From positions 930,001 through 994,000 of the forward strand of contig JAPYXD010000045.1 of assembly GCA_030998225.1 (NCBI GenBank): a stretch of DNA of 64,000 nt, given 5' to 3'. This document shows, one piece after another, positions 1 through 11,312 of the stretch; positions within the stretch are counted from its first letter, which is position 1, and each line of letters starts with the position of its first letter. The position numbers were made by a program, and so were the translations under genes. The stretch comes from Diplolepis rosae (Eukaryota > Arthropoda > Insecta > Hymenoptera > Diplolepididae). The notes beneath the pieces are model-generated. The model did no database searches. It was not told the DNA's origin and saw only the letters and a list, made by a program, of their open reading frames with translations.

Positions 1-1435
1 ATAATCAACTGTTCTCGCGGTCTGACTAGTGTATTAACTGTTGCGCCCAGACTCAATTAATTATAAGGTTGCATTTAATATTAAACTTTATTTGAACAAA
101 TCAGTGTTTTCGTAATTTCATAAATTAAACTTTCCCGGTTCCTTTCAAGGATTTACTCCGAGAAGAACCAACCTATCACCTTCGCCGCGAAATACGGACA
201 TGCGCGGCTCGTAACAAGACTTGTGGAATTCTCCTATCCATTACTTACTATTTATTTCCCTAACTTTTGGAAGTTTTACTTGACTTTCCCTGCCAATTTA
301 AAAATTCTATGACCTGCACCGACGCCGGAAAATACAAGAAAGAATAAAAACTGTTTTGTTCCTTAAAAATTTGAATTTTGATAAATGAATATGTAATTTA
401 ATATCGCTAGGTCAGGACACGAGCTTTTTGGAAAAAGTTTTTTTATTTAATTTTTACAGCTCCTTTCAGCAGGAAAATTTTTTTTTTGTTGAACCATTTG
501 CCATTTTGGAAGATTTGGATATTTTTCAAAGTTTGTGACCTAGCGAATGTGACAACAATTAAAGACATTTTTCCGTTTTTTGTTCCAAGAAACCGGAATG
601 CGATATAGTGCCACAAAGTCGACTGTGATATTTTTGCGGAGGTGAGGTCAAAGACGCTCCAAGGTCGCGATTTTGAAAAAACAATTATTTCGACGTAATT
701 TTCTTTAAGTCTAAGAGTGTGCTAATAAAATACGGAAAACCGTTCCTCAATATCATATGTAGCTTTTTCGCAAACCATCGTTGAAAATAGGCTCGAAATT
801 TTGGCGCAAAGGTAAACGACCCTCTTAAGTGGGTCATCCTGTGTAACTGGTTCAAAAAATCGAATTTTTTTTTTTTTTTGCATAAATTGCATCCAAATAT
901 AGAGTAGGATATGTGGCAGATATTAGATTGAGGGTAAGTCAAAAAATTTTTCGTGGTAATCGTATTTGAACCTTTAAACGTGTTTTTCTCAAAACTGTAT
1001 TTTTCAAACCGGTGACCACGATACCTCGAAATTTATTAAACGAATTCTTTCGAAATTTTAATGGCTTATTCAGTACTAATGTAGACACAAGCCAAACTAG
1101 GATAACTCCGATTCATTGAACCGTTCTTTTTTCATATTGGAGAAATCGTAAAAAGACACCAAAATTCACAAAAAAAAAATCAATAACATGCCCAAAATTT
1201 AATTTTCAATATTCTTGAATGATCCTAGTTCAGAGACTAGTTCTTATTTCACAGATTAAAATGCCATTTGATTTTTTTGTTCTAGATAAGCAGAACGCTT
1301 GCAATCTTGGTTCCCATAAAAAACTATTTTTGAGATTCCTAGCGAACCGGCTGCGTAAAGCAGCAATATAACCCATGAAAGCGACAAAATAGATATTTAT
1401 CTTATTTATATTCCTTACGTTTCCACCGTCAGAGC
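1..1435. other. AT-rich sequence, no gene recognised
   Basis: No reading frame here has a recognisable family motif. The stretch is AT-rich with several poly-A/T runs (for example around 866-880). The short phrase CCTAGCGAACCGGCTG near 1339-1354 recurs with one change near 50463-50478, so part of this stretch is probably an old dispersed repeat shared with the left flank of the foldback at 50486. Confidence 0.5.
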
Positions 1436-1463
1436 CAGAGATGAGGTGGGAGATTGCCAGTCC
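1436..1463 (-). repeat. 28-bp match to the sequence left of the second copia LTR
   Basis: The reverse complement of these 28 bases is identical to 55268-55295. There the match stops at the TG that opens the putative copia LTR, while here the sequence continues differently. This locus therefore looks like an unoccupied copy of the repeat into which the copia element at 55294 inserted. Confidence 0.6.
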
Positions 1464-2575
1464 CATGTATTAAATTTCAACTGGTTTTCTGCAGCGCTCC
1501 CTATCCACCTAAGGCGTTTTTGGAACTATAATGAAGGTGGACGTGATTTTATTTTTCAATTCAACCGGTCCATTCGGGACACGAATTTATTTTTTAACGA
1601 AACTCAAATATGTTGCTCTTTGATCGAAATAATGAGACACGTATTTTTTTTGGGCCGAAACAAAAAATTTCTGAGATTTATTGGCAATTTCGTTTTTGGG
1701 GTCAAAATCTATTTTTTCAATTATTTGCGAGAACTTTTTTTCAATTGTCTATAACTTCGTCAAAAATAGACCGATTTCAACAATTTTCACTTTTAAATGT
1801 TTGTAATAATTTGGACTACGGAACACAGTTATAAACAGTTGCTTTTCGATTGTTATTGATTTTTTATTTAACAATAAACAAAAATTGAAATTTTTTTTTT
1901 AATTCAATATATCGAAAAGTGTATTTTTTTTTCTCTCAAACTTTTTTCGCATTAAAAAGACACCTTGAGTTTCAATTCTACTGAATGTCTAGTAGCTAAA
2001 ACTTTTTGTTGCCGAGTTATGATTTTTTGAAGAAAAAAGTCGTTTTCTTCGTAAAAACGTGGACTGCACAATGAATATCAACTTTATATGTGTGTCCTCA
2101 CATTAACGCAAACTCTAATACGAATAATGGAAAAAGTAAATATCTCCTTTTCTGCAAGTTTTTTTTTCTATCCATTGAAAATAAGAATGATCAAATTTTA
2201 CATAATTTAAAAGTCAACTTATATTCAATTTTGTATTTATTACACTTATCAGATGAAATAGATTTTAATGTTGGAAAAAGTAGAACCATTATACTCTACT
2301 GATGGCTTTCTCTCGAATTATTGAAAAAGAAGTGTTCAACAAATCATTTACATTGATTCAACTATTTCGAATACAGAGAATGGAATTGCAGTAAGAGATA
2401 TAATTTTCATTACTGAATAATAAATTACCTGCTCGATAGTTGCTGTTTCAGCCCTAAAAATTGATAAATGAATATTTTTGAAATGAACAAACACAACAAC
2501 ATTAATGTATTGTGGATTTCGAAAGAAATATATCAGAATGATCTCGTACAATAATAAGTGTAGATATATATATCT

Positions 2576-2995
2576 AAACCTGAATCAGTGAATGGCCATT
2601 GATTCGCAGTAACTTTTCACTGATGGCAGCAGCTATAAGTCTTTCACTGAGAATCAGTGAAATTCGACTGATGAATCAGTGAAATAGATTGAACTCACTT
2701 ATTGAATCAGTGAAAGCTTCAGGTGGGAGTAATAAAACCAGCAATATATTTTAACGACCGATGAACTCGTTTATTTTAGGCTAAACAACACTAAAACGAA
2801 ATTACGTAATTATTATTATCTTTAAAGGACGATAAATCAGTAAAGTGTAGATGAAAGTTTTGAATTCGCGAATTTAAAAGTTATGTTCATGTGACGCATT
2901 CACTGATTCCTCAGTGAAATCAAAACAGGGCACTGATTTATGAGTTGATATATTTTCACTGATATAATTAGTGTCTATTTCACTGATACAGGTTT
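2576..2995. mobile_element. 420-bp MITE rich in TCAGTGAAA motifs
   Basis: The ends AAACCTGAATCAGTGAA (2576) and TTCACTGATACAGGTTT (to 2995) are near-perfect inverted repeats. About ten copies of TCAGTGAA or its complement lie inside, in both orientations. It has no coding capacity. The motif also fills the clusters at 28843-29041 and 34448-34647, so they belong to one family. Confidence 0.6.
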
Positions 2996-3326
2996 CTAGA
3001 GAGTACTTACAAAAAATGTGTACATTGAATACCAAGCTGTTACTGAAGACTTTTAGGTACAAAATTGAAAAAAGCGTTCAATGAAGTTCGTCGTTAAGTT
3101 GAAAACATTCGATAGATCATATCTAAGCACAGTCAATTTGTCATAAGGACTGAGTAAAAATTTTTTGTGATATTTAGAGTTTTACAATATAATCGCAAAG
3201 GACAACTATACATCGTTATACCATACACGTTGAAGATATAAAGTTGATATTCATTATGCAGTCCACGTTTTTGCGAAGAAAACGTTTTTTTTCTTCAAAA
3301 AATCATAACTCGGAAACAATAGTATA

Positions 3327-3466
3327 TTACGTGCCTAGGCGCACAATTAGGGTTATTGCGTGACGAGCGACAATGCTCGCAGGAGATCGAAGCCGAGGCG
3401 CGATCAGTCCTGCGAGCATTGTCGCGAGTCTCGTAATGTCCCGAATTGTGTGCATTGGCACGTATT
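3327..3466. repeat. CpG-rich hairpin, ~58-bp arms
   Basis: The arm starting ATTACGTGCC folds onto the arm ending GGCACGTAT, including GCGACAATGCTCGCA against TGCGAGCATTGTCGC, around a ~23-base loop. Base composition is far richer in CG than the surroundings. It is a foldback MITE sitting in the right arm of the 1557-4845 composite. Confidence 0.7.
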
Positions 3467-3737
3467 CTATTTTGTGTGACTTCGGTGCGGATACGAGTTT
3501 TTATGCGTACACTCGAATCTAATCTAGTATTGTAGCTGTTTGTAGCGCTAGTTATTACACTTGATGTTTCGCGACTAGTCCCGGCCATTTTGATTTTATC
3601 GATCTTGTGTAGTAGTAGCTTGTTGTAATAGATCATGCGCAGTTCAAATATACAAGGCTTTGTCAGTAGGGTGCTAACGCTGTACGAAGAAGAAGAAGAA
3701 TAAGAAGAGGATTCTGCTCCGCTGTAAGACTATATGC

Positions 3738-3960
3738 GTATGCGCAGTTCAATTTTACATTATATTCCGCTGTAATGGAATACAAAACATTCCGTTACTC
3801 TCAGTTGTAACGGAAAAACGACTTTCCGCGCCGGAGGCACATAAAAAATTGTATGTGCCACCGGCGCTCAAACTCATTTTTTCGCTACAGTTAACAGTAG
3901 CGCAATGTAGTACATTGCGCTACAGGGGAATGAAATGTAAAAATTGAACTGCGCATACAC
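3738..3960. mobile_element. MITE with GTATGCGCAGTTCAATTTTACAT-like ends
   Basis: Inverted ends GTATGCGCAGTTCAATTTT (3738) and AAAATTGAACTGCGCATAC (to 3960). The interior and its left flank (from about 3650, CTAACGCTGTACGAAGAAG) recur at 45810-46050 in the same orientation, so this is a dispersed family. No coding content. Confidence 0.55.
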
Positions 3961-4600
3961 ATGCCTTTTTGTTTATTGCTGAATAAAAAATTAATAACGA
4001 TCAAAAAGCAATTGTTTATAACTGTGTTCGGTGGTCCAAATTATTACAAACATTTAAAAGTGAAAATTGTTAAAATCCGTCAATTTTTGACGAAGTTATA
4101 GCCAATTGATGATCCATATAAAATTTAATAAATTTAGTATAAATAAAAAAGAAGACGTATTTACTTTGAATAGAATTTATTTTTCATTCCTTTATAGATT
4201 AAATTCATAATAGTTTCCCAGCTGATGTCTGTTTACATTTCAAATTCTGTGTTTACAATAACTGTTGTCAATATTTAAAGTTAACTGTTTGAATCTAATA
4301 ATTTAGTAGACAAAGTGTCTTCGACTCCATGACATCACGTCATGTTATTAATCTAAAATCATGACTTTTATTATAATTTTATATTCTCGACATTACTCAT
4401 CATGAGTTAACCTCCATTTATAAAGGTAAAATTTAATAATTTTGTGTATGTTTTTGATATTAAGTTAATTTAATTTTTATTTATCTTGTGTTTGACAATT
4501 TTACTATTTAGTGTTTTTTTAATTTAATAAAGCCTGATTAGGTTGGCAAACCCGCCATAGCCAACGAAACGTACGTCGCAACAATTTTGGCATTATAAAG
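3961..4600. other. AT-rich sequence interrupting the foldback arm
   Basis: 3985-4095 is homologous to 1745-1868 in reverse. From about 4096 to 4600 there is AT-rich sequence absent from the left arm, which is presumably an insertion. I see no termini or coding content in it. Confidence 0.4.
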
Positions 4601-4940
4601 AGTTTTCTCCTTTATATTTGACCCTCATTGATCGCAAACCAGCATCTTTTATAAAATTGAAAAAAAAGTTCTCGCGAATAATTGAAAAAATAGATTTTGA
4701 CCCCAAAAACGAGATTGCCGATAAATCTCAGAAAATTTTTTTTTCGGCCCAAAAAAAATACGTATCTCATTATTTCGATCAAAGAGCAACACATTTGAGT
4801 TTCGTTGAAAAATAAATTCGTGTCCTGAATGGACCGGTTGAATTGAGATGGAAAGCATCTGCTTCTTAATTGGTAAAGCAAGGCATATGCTTCAATTATC
4901 GACAAATTATCGACAAATTCAAAATGACAAAATAAATAAT

Positions 4941-5390
4941 TCAAGATATTACCCTCTTTTTCTAGATATTTTGAAAAATATTCACAAAAAATGAATATCT
5001 AAAAGATTTTTTTGAATTTTAGGGATATTTGAACACTTAAAAAATTATATTCTAGTGTAATTTAAAGACAATTAATTTTTAAAGTTTTAAAACAAAATAT
5101 TAATTTCAGTATTTTTTATCCTCATGAATTAAGTACTTTAATTAGATAATTATGAGGAAAATATTTCTTAAAGAGATATGATTCAACATGATATACAAGT
5201 TTAAAGAAGAAAGTGTTTGAATATTTTTTATAGAATGTAACATTTTTCCTATGAAAATTTCGATAAATAAATGTAAATTAGGGATTGCATAATTTTAAAA
5301 AACGAATGAATAATTACATCTGAAATTACATAAGAATCCACACCTTAAAATTTTTTGGTATGAGTCTACACGGAGAATTACTTTGAAAGA
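4941..5390. repeat. Fragment of a hAT-foldback arm
   Basis: This stretch aligns by eye to the arm interior of the foldback at 40608 (compare 4951-5060 with 40833-40920, both containing AAAATGAATATCTAAA). It matches 48970-49110 even better, in reverse: CATTTTTCC with flanking ATGAAAATTTC corresponds to the reverse of 49058-49080. It is a terminally truncated relic of the same transposon family. Confidence 0.55.
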
Positions 5391-5683
5391 GTTCGATTTT
5401 GTCCTTAATTAATTTTTTTAATTTAATAATATTTGTGGACCCAAAGGCGTGGAAATAATTGGTAGGCGTGTTTATTGGCTCAATAATAAATTCTTCTTTA
5501 TTGTTTTCTATTGTTCAACAATCTGTAGATAGTCGGTACACTAATAACTCAGTCGCGTAGGGAGATCCTCGCAAGGTACAATGATACAAAATAGATGGCG
5601 TTATTATCACAGATATATGACTTAAAGTACGTCAGTCTTTAAACCTCGGGTTGTTTGGTGATAAACCATGGTAGTATAGACAG
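5391..5683. other. No gene recognised
   Basis: Short spacer. The phrase AGATGGCG near 5591 resembles the GGTGGCGCTG motif of the tandem array at 6081 and AGATGGCGCTG at 7140. Confidence 0.35.
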
Positions 5684-5960
5684 GTCTGGCAACTGCCGTG
5701 GTGGGGGATGTTCCCTTCTTGTAGTCAGAATGTTTCATATTTTCGCCACGGACAGCGCTAGTATCGAGTAGTGGCCCGAATGACCGCAATATAGCATGTA
5801 TGTATATAGATATACCCAGAACGTAGTCAGCTGTGAAAGCTGTCTATAAACCACGGGATCCTTTAACTACTCGATTGCAGCGCTGCCCTTTCACTGCTCA
5901 CTTTCGAAACTACTACTCGTCACGATAAGGGAACATCCCCCACCACGGGAGTTGCCAGAC
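5684..5960. mobile_element. 277-bp MITE, GTCTGGCAAC ends
   Basis: The left end GTCTGGCAACTGCCGTGG and right end CCACGGGAGTTGCCAGAC are inverted repeats of about 32 bp, continuing with GGGGGATGTTCCC / GGGAACATCCCCC. ACAG flanks both sides and could be a 4-bp target duplication. The neighbourhood also carries a partly duplicated AGACAGGTCTGGCAAC phrase (5678 and 5958), which makes the duplication uncertain. No coding content. Confidence 0.6.
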
Positions 5961-6080
5961 ACAGGTCTGGCAACTACATACAACTCTATACTACACGGTA
6001 GTATAGACAGCTATACTACCGTGTGATAAACCTATCTCTAGAAAGCGCTAGCAGAACTTAAAACAAATAATAACATTGAA

Positions 6081-6670
6081 TGTAGGTGGCGCTGTCGTCG
6101 CGACTACATAACTTAAAATAAATACGCTCTCTCTATAGTGGATTGCTCGCTGGCAAATCCCTCTGCGAAATCTGTAAAAAAAACTCTAAACAAATAATAA
6201 TCTCAATGTAGGTGGCGCTGTTGTCGCGAACCAATAACTTAGAGTAAATACGCTTTCTCTGTCGTGGATTGCTCGGTGGCAAATCTCTTTGCGAAATCTA
6301 TAAGAAACTTTAAACAAATAATAATCTCAAAAGTAGGTGGCGCTGCTGTCGCAAACCAAATAACTTTAAAAAAATCGCTCTCTCTATCATGGATGGCTCG
6401 TTTGCTAATCCCTCTGCGTAATCTGTAAAGGAAACATCGAAACAAGTAATAACTTTAACTATAGGTGGCGCTGTGGTCGCAAACAAAGAAATATATCTTT
6501 TGAGACAATCTCAAATAATTCATAAATGTAGGTGGCGCTGGTATCGGAAAAATAAAAAAGGATAATTAAAAATCACTCGCGTTGTTCGGTCGCTAACGCG
6601 CTTGGAAAATAACTAAAGAAAATAAGTTTCAAACAGTCTTTAACAATATAGGTGGCGCTGGTGTCGCGAT
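6081..6670 (+). repeat. Tandem array with six GGTGGCGCTG units
   Basis: GTAGGTGGCGCTG or a close variant recurs at about 6084, 6209, 6334, 6463, 6529 and 6649. Most units are about 125 bp and also share CGCTCTCTCTAT.., GGATTGCTCG and CTCTGCGAAATCTGTAA segments. The units are clearly diverged, so this is an old local satellite rather than a recent duplication. Confidence 0.75.
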
Positions 6671-6682
6671 AACAATAGTACA

Positions 6683-6823
6683 TTGTATAACAAGGGGGTA
6701 AAGTTGATCATTTAAGGCGAGTGCGATGTTTACTTTTCGAGGCGAAGCCGAGTGCGCGCTCGCCTTCGCCTCAAAATGTAAACATCGCACTCGTCTTAAA
6801 TGATCTTACCCCCGTGTTGTACA
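6683..6823. repeat. Hairpin MITE with GGGGGTAAAG stem
   Basis: AAGGGGGTAAAGTTGATCAT..GTGCGATGTTTAC (from 6690) pairs with GTAAACATCGCAC..ATGATCTTACCCCC (to 6815). The centre is CpG-rich and partly self-complementary. The flanks TTGTATAACA and TGTTGTACA extend the symmetry. Confidence 0.65.
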
Positions 6824-6830
6824 CGGTACT

Positions 6831-7030
6831 TTATACAACAAAAGCATGTTTTTCTCGCTTTTTGTAAAATTTGTCATTTAAGCCCTGCGGGCGTAAATGT
6901 GGAGTGGGGGGTGCTTAAATGACTACTTTTAATCACTGCATCCCTATTTACGCCCTAGAGCTTAAATGACAAACTTTATGCCCGTAAAACACGCGTCAAA
7001 AAGCGATAAAAACATGCTTGTGTTGTATAA
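6831..7030. repeat. 200-bp hairpin MITE, TTATACAACA ends
   Basis: The ends TTATACAACA and TGTTGTATAA are exact inverted repeats, continuing with AAGCATGTTTTTCTCGCTTTTTG against CAAAAAGCGATAAAAACATGCTT. An inner pair TCATTTAAG / CTTAAATGA gives a nearly full-length hairpin. It abuts the previous hairpin and shares its terminal TATAACA phrase. Confidence 0.65.
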
Positions 7031-7274
7031 ATAAATATAATTTAAATTTGGTCACACTTTTATTGTCGCGTTCAACGGTCGGTAACGCAGTTTCGCACCC
7101 TACCCAAGAATTAACAAATAGGGTTCGTGGTAGGTGAGCAGATGGCGCTGCTCTCGCTAAGGGGGAAAGTCCCAAATCAGTTACACCCGTACCTATGGGT
7201 CTTACGAAATTACATTAACTAAATTCACTTGGCCGCCAAGACGGCGTGCACAAGCGCTAAAAGAAATTGCGATT

Positions 7275-7633
7275 GGTAGCCTGGGTGGCGTGAACCAATC
7301 AGAACAGACTTAAAAAATACTCTTCACGGCAGCCAGTGATAGCGTGCACCGTGGAAAGGAGTGTTTGAGATGGCAGCCTAGGCAGCGTACGCCATGAGAG
7401 GCAGAGAGGCGGCCTGAGCAGCGTGCATCTCTCTCTTAGTAGGTAGGAAGACCGTCTCTACGCCTGGGCAGCGGACTAGAGGGCGGGTGGAGGCACAAGA
7501 GGTTATAGTAGAGCCTGGACAGCGTACCCACGAGCACTACTTGTCTTCTGAAGCCTGGGTGGCGTACCCAGAAAATAAGTCAATTTAATTTAAATTAGAA
7601 GTTACACTAGAACCTGGACAGCGTACCTAGTGT
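7275..7633 (+). repeat. Degenerate minisatellite, GCCTGGRYRGCGTACC
   Basis: The core GCCTGG(G/A)(T/C)(G/A)GCGTACCC or a variant occurs about eight times: near 7279, 7328, 7373, 7411, 7460, 7512, 7552 and 7612. Spacing is irregular, 38-60 bp. The final copy provides the target of the element that follows at 7635. Confidence 0.6.
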
Positions 7634-8082
7634 TAGTGATGCAATATCGATATCGAAATATCGAAAATATCGCTATTTTCCTCTTGATATATCGATATTT
7701 TCCATACCGATATTCGATATGGGACATCGATATTTTCCCCGAAACCGATATGGTAGGGGATCGATAGCCAGAACTCTAATTGAACAGAAAAAAATTTTGT
7801 CAGAAGAACGCTAAATTCAGAGCGTACTAATGTCAGCATGCAATGTAGGAAGACAAGAGTGGTGTATAGTTTCAAAAAAGCGTGAAAGTCGGTAAGGTAG
7901 GCAGGTTTTTAGAAAATAAAGAAACAGATAGCACGATGAATATATTTCTTATGAGGTTACTAAAGTCAGCTAAAGTATTCTGCGACAATATTATTTTGAA
8001 TGCGAAGAAGTATTAGTGATGACTTTTCAAAGAGCTCTTCATTGTAAAAAGTACATTTAAAAATGCGCAAAAAGAAAGGCAA

Positions 8083-8116
8083 ACGTTTCGACCACATATG
8101 GGGGCCCTCTTCAATG
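8083..8116 (-). ncRNA. Hammerhead-like motif, copy A (degenerate)
   Basis: On the minus strand the conserved order CTGANGA, short stem-loop, GAAAC is nearly kept: it reads TTGAAGA, then a stem around CCCATATGT, then TCGAAACG. The first core C is changed to T and one stem base is altered relative to copies B and D, so this copy is probably inactive. Confidence 0.4.
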
Positions 8117-9146
8117 CCACAAATTCAGAGACTAATTCAAAATTTCTGTAAAAAATTACTATATTTTAGATAATTAAAAAAGAATTATCATAAAAATTAA
8201 AAACTTATCTCATAGCTTGCAATTCAAAATGAAGTAGTCCAATATGCAGCATCACGAATTGAAAAATTGAAGTTCACTATGAATAAAAACCGGATAAAAT
8301 GAAAAAATATAAAAGATTTTGCACACGAACCGACCGGAATTTTTTTTTTCATTCAAAAAATGTTTATTATTAAAGAATGATGCCAAATTGGTTCACAATG
8401 GCAAAACGCGAACAAGTTTTACATTCATGAAAACTTCTCGTTAAGACTTTAATACCGGCGTCTCTCACAGAATGATCTGAATTGTTTTAAAAACCGACTC
8501 GGGACATGTGGCTTTGCTGACGGAAAAATTTTTTCCTATAAGCAATCCTGGGAGGTTCTTTTCCTCCTTGAAGAAGACTATTGTCCTGTAGTTAGTTAAG
8601 AAATTCGAGACGTTTATGATGATTTTCACGAGTGGACGAAGGCGTTTATTTTTCAAGAAAACGATTTTGTATATAAGCTTCACGGACAATCCATTTTACA
8701 CTGAATTTGCAAGCAAGGCGTTACATAGAGATAAAATATTATAATATCCATATATGTAATTTTACTCCATATTTAAAAAAATTGAAAGTTGTTTATTTTC
8801 ACATACAGATTTATTCTCAGATGTTTTGGAAAAATGATAATAAATTTATCTTTAAAAATTAATAAAAATGCAATTTGAATATTCGTGATATTAATTATCA
8901 CATTTAAAGTTATTATTAAATTTAACTAGTTCTGAAAATGGTCAGAACTGTTAGATATTCTAGCTTTATAGTGAAAGTGCCATTTTTAAATTTCAAATTG
9001 ACATGTTTGATAATATGTCTATTACTGTATTGACCCAAATTCATATAATGTTTGTTCATTTCTTTGGCATAGTGTCAGTTTCTTCTTATTTTCTTTGAAT
9101 AAAATTATTATTACATTTAAAAATGCGCAAAAAGAAAGAAAGGCAA

Positions 9147-9179
9147 ACGTTTCGGCCACATATGGGGGCCCTCTTCAGT
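9147..9179 (-). ncRNA. Hammerhead-like motif, copy B
   Basis: The minus strand reads CTGAAGA, G, GGCC, loop CCCATATGT, GGCC, GAAACG. This matches the hammerhead core C3 U4 G5 A6 N7 G8 A9 ... G12 A13 A14 A15.1, with a 4-bp perfect stem II plus one extra G. Stems I and III have not been verified. It lies 1,064 bp from copy A in the same orientation. Confidence 0.45.
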
Positions 9180-10220
9180 GCCATAAATTCAGAGACTAAT
9201 TCAATATTTCTGTAAAAAATTACTATATTTTAGATAATTAAAAAAGAATTATCATAAAAATTAAAAACTTATCTCATAGCTTGCAATTCAAAATGAAGTA
9301 GTCCAATAAGCAGCATCACGAATTGAAAAACTGAAGTTCACTATGAATAAAAACTGGATAAAATGAAAAAATATAAAAGATTTTGCACACGAACCGACCG
9401 GAATTTTTTTTTTCATTCAAAAAATGTTTATTATTAAAGAATGATGCCAAATTGGTTCACAATGGCAAAACGCGAACAAGTTTTACATTCATGAAAACTT
9501 CTCGTTAAGACTTTAATACCGGCGTCTCTCACAGAATGATCTGAACTGTTTTAAAAACCGACTCGGGACATGTGGCTTTGCTGACGGAAAATTTTTTTCC
9601 TATAAGCAATCCTGAGAGGTTCTTTTCCTCCTTGAAGAAGACTATTGTCCTGTACTTAGTTAAGAAATTCGAGACGTTTATGATGATTTTCACGAGTGGA
9701 CGAAGGCGTTTATTTTTCAAGAAAACGATTTTGTATATAAGCTTCACGGACAATCCATTTTACACTGAATTTGCAAGCAAGGCGTTACATAGAGATAAAA
9801 TATTATAATATCCATATATGTAATTTTACTCCATATTTAAAAAAATTGAAAGTTATTTATTTTCACATACAGATGTATTCTGAGATGTTTTGGAAAAATG
9901 ATAATAAATTTATCTTTAAAAATTAATAAAAATGCAATTTGAATATTCGTGATATTAATTATCACATTTGAAGTATTTTTTGAATGAAAAAAAAAATTCC
10001 GGTCGGTTCGTGTGCAAAATCTTTTATATTTTTCCATTTTATCCGGCTTTTATTCATAGTGAACTTCAATTTTTCAATTCGTGATGCTGCATATTGGACT
10101 ACTTCATTTGAATTGCAAGCAATGAGATAAGTTTTTAATTTTTATGATAATTCTTTTTTAATTATCTAAAATATAGTAATTTTTTACAGAAATTTTGAAT
10201 TAGTCTCTGAATTTATGGCA

Positions 10221-10253
10221 CTGAAGAGGGCCCGATATGTGGCCGAAACGTTT
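10221..10253 (+). ncRNA. Hammerhead-like motif, copy C
   Basis: CTGAAGAG, GGCC, loop, GGCC, GAAACG on the plus strand, with a slightly altered loop (CGATATGT). It belongs to the inverted half of the 7635-12072 element. Confidence 0.4.
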
Positions 10254-11282
10254 GCCTTTCTTTCTTTTTCGCATTTTTGAATGTAATAATAATTTTAATC
10301 AAAGAAAATAAGAAGAAACTGACCCTATGCCAAAGAAATGAACAAACATTATATGAATTTGGGTCAATACAATAATGGACATGTTATCAAACATGTCAAT
10401 TTGAAATTTAAAAATGGCACTTTCACTATAAAGCTAGAATATCTAACAGTTCTCACCATTTTCAGAACTAGTTAAATTTAATAATAACTTCAAATGTGAT
10501 AATTAATATCACGAATATTCAAATTGCATTTTTATTCATTTTTAAAGATAAATTTATTATCATTTTCCCAAAACATCTGAGAATAAATCTGTATGTGAAA
10601 ATAAACAACTTTCAATCTTTTTAAATATGGAGTAAAATTACAAATATGGATATTATAATATTTTATCTCTATGTGACGCCTTGCTTGCAAATTCAGTGTA
10701 AAATGGATTGTCCGTGAAGCTTATATACAAAATCGTTTTCTTGAAAAATAAACGCTTTCGTCCACTCGTGAAAATCATCATAAACGTCTCGAATTTCTTA
10801 ACTAACTACAGGACAATAGTCTTCTTCAAGGAGGAAAAGAACCTCCCAGGATTGCTTATAGGAAAAAAATTTTCCGTCAGCAAAGCCACATGTCCCGAGT
10901 CGGTTTTTAAAACAGTTCAGATCATTCTGTGAGAGACGCCGGTATTAAAGTCTTAACGAGAAGTTTTCATGAATGTAAAACTTGTTCGCGTTTTGCCATT
11001 GTGAACCAATTTGGCATCATTCTTTAATAATAAACATTTTTTGAATAAAAAAAAAAATTCCGGTCGGTTCGTGTACAAAATCTGTTATATTTTTTCATTT
11101 TATCCGGTCTTTATTCATAGTGAACTTCAATTTTTCAATTCGTGATGCTGCATATTGGACTACTTCATTTTGAATTGCAAGCAATGAGATAAGTTTTTAA
11201 TTTTTATGATAATTCTTTTTTAATTATCTAAAATATAGTAATTTTTTACAGAAATTTTGAATTAGTCTCTGAATTTATGGCA

Positions 11283-11312
11283 CTGAAGAGGGCCCCCATA
11301 TGTGGCCGAAAC
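11283..11312 (+). ncRNA. Hammerhead-like motif, copy D
   Basis: CTGAAGAG, GGCC, loop CCCATATGT, GGCC, GAAACG on the plus strand, identical in the core to copy B. It lies 1,062 bp from copy C, so each orientation holds a tandem pair of about 1.06-kb spacing. Confidence 0.45.

Larger units (their letters stand above)
1557..4845. repeat. Old composite foldback with interrupted arms
   Basis: 1557-1868 is an inverted, diverged copy of 4600-4845 plus 3985-4095. The inner segment 2005-2085 is an inverted copy of 3235-3320. The arms are interrupted by other sequence: 2576-2995 in the loop, 3327-3960 and about 4096-4600 in the right arm. The open reading frames in both arms (about 1446-1754 plus, 4612-4944 minus) translate alike only because the DNA is repeated; no protein family is recognised. 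This is a dead inverted-repeat transposon remnant of unknown superfamily. Confidence 0.6.

Noticed and set aside
1446..4944. Similar proteins at 1446-1754 plus and 4612-4944 minus
   Set aside because: They are the two arms of an old inverted repeat. The sequences are AT-driven phenylalanine-rich frames without motifs.
6081..6670. Regular repeats resembling a CRISPR array
   Set aside because: The units are ~125 bp, diverged along their length and without distinct spacers, in a eukaryotic genome.
8465..10932. A 74-codon frame present three times (8465-8689, 9529-9753, 10708-10932)
   Set aside because: Copies are parts of the repeated ~1.06-kb DNA unit. Most observed differences change residues, which does not suggest protein selection, and no family was recognised.
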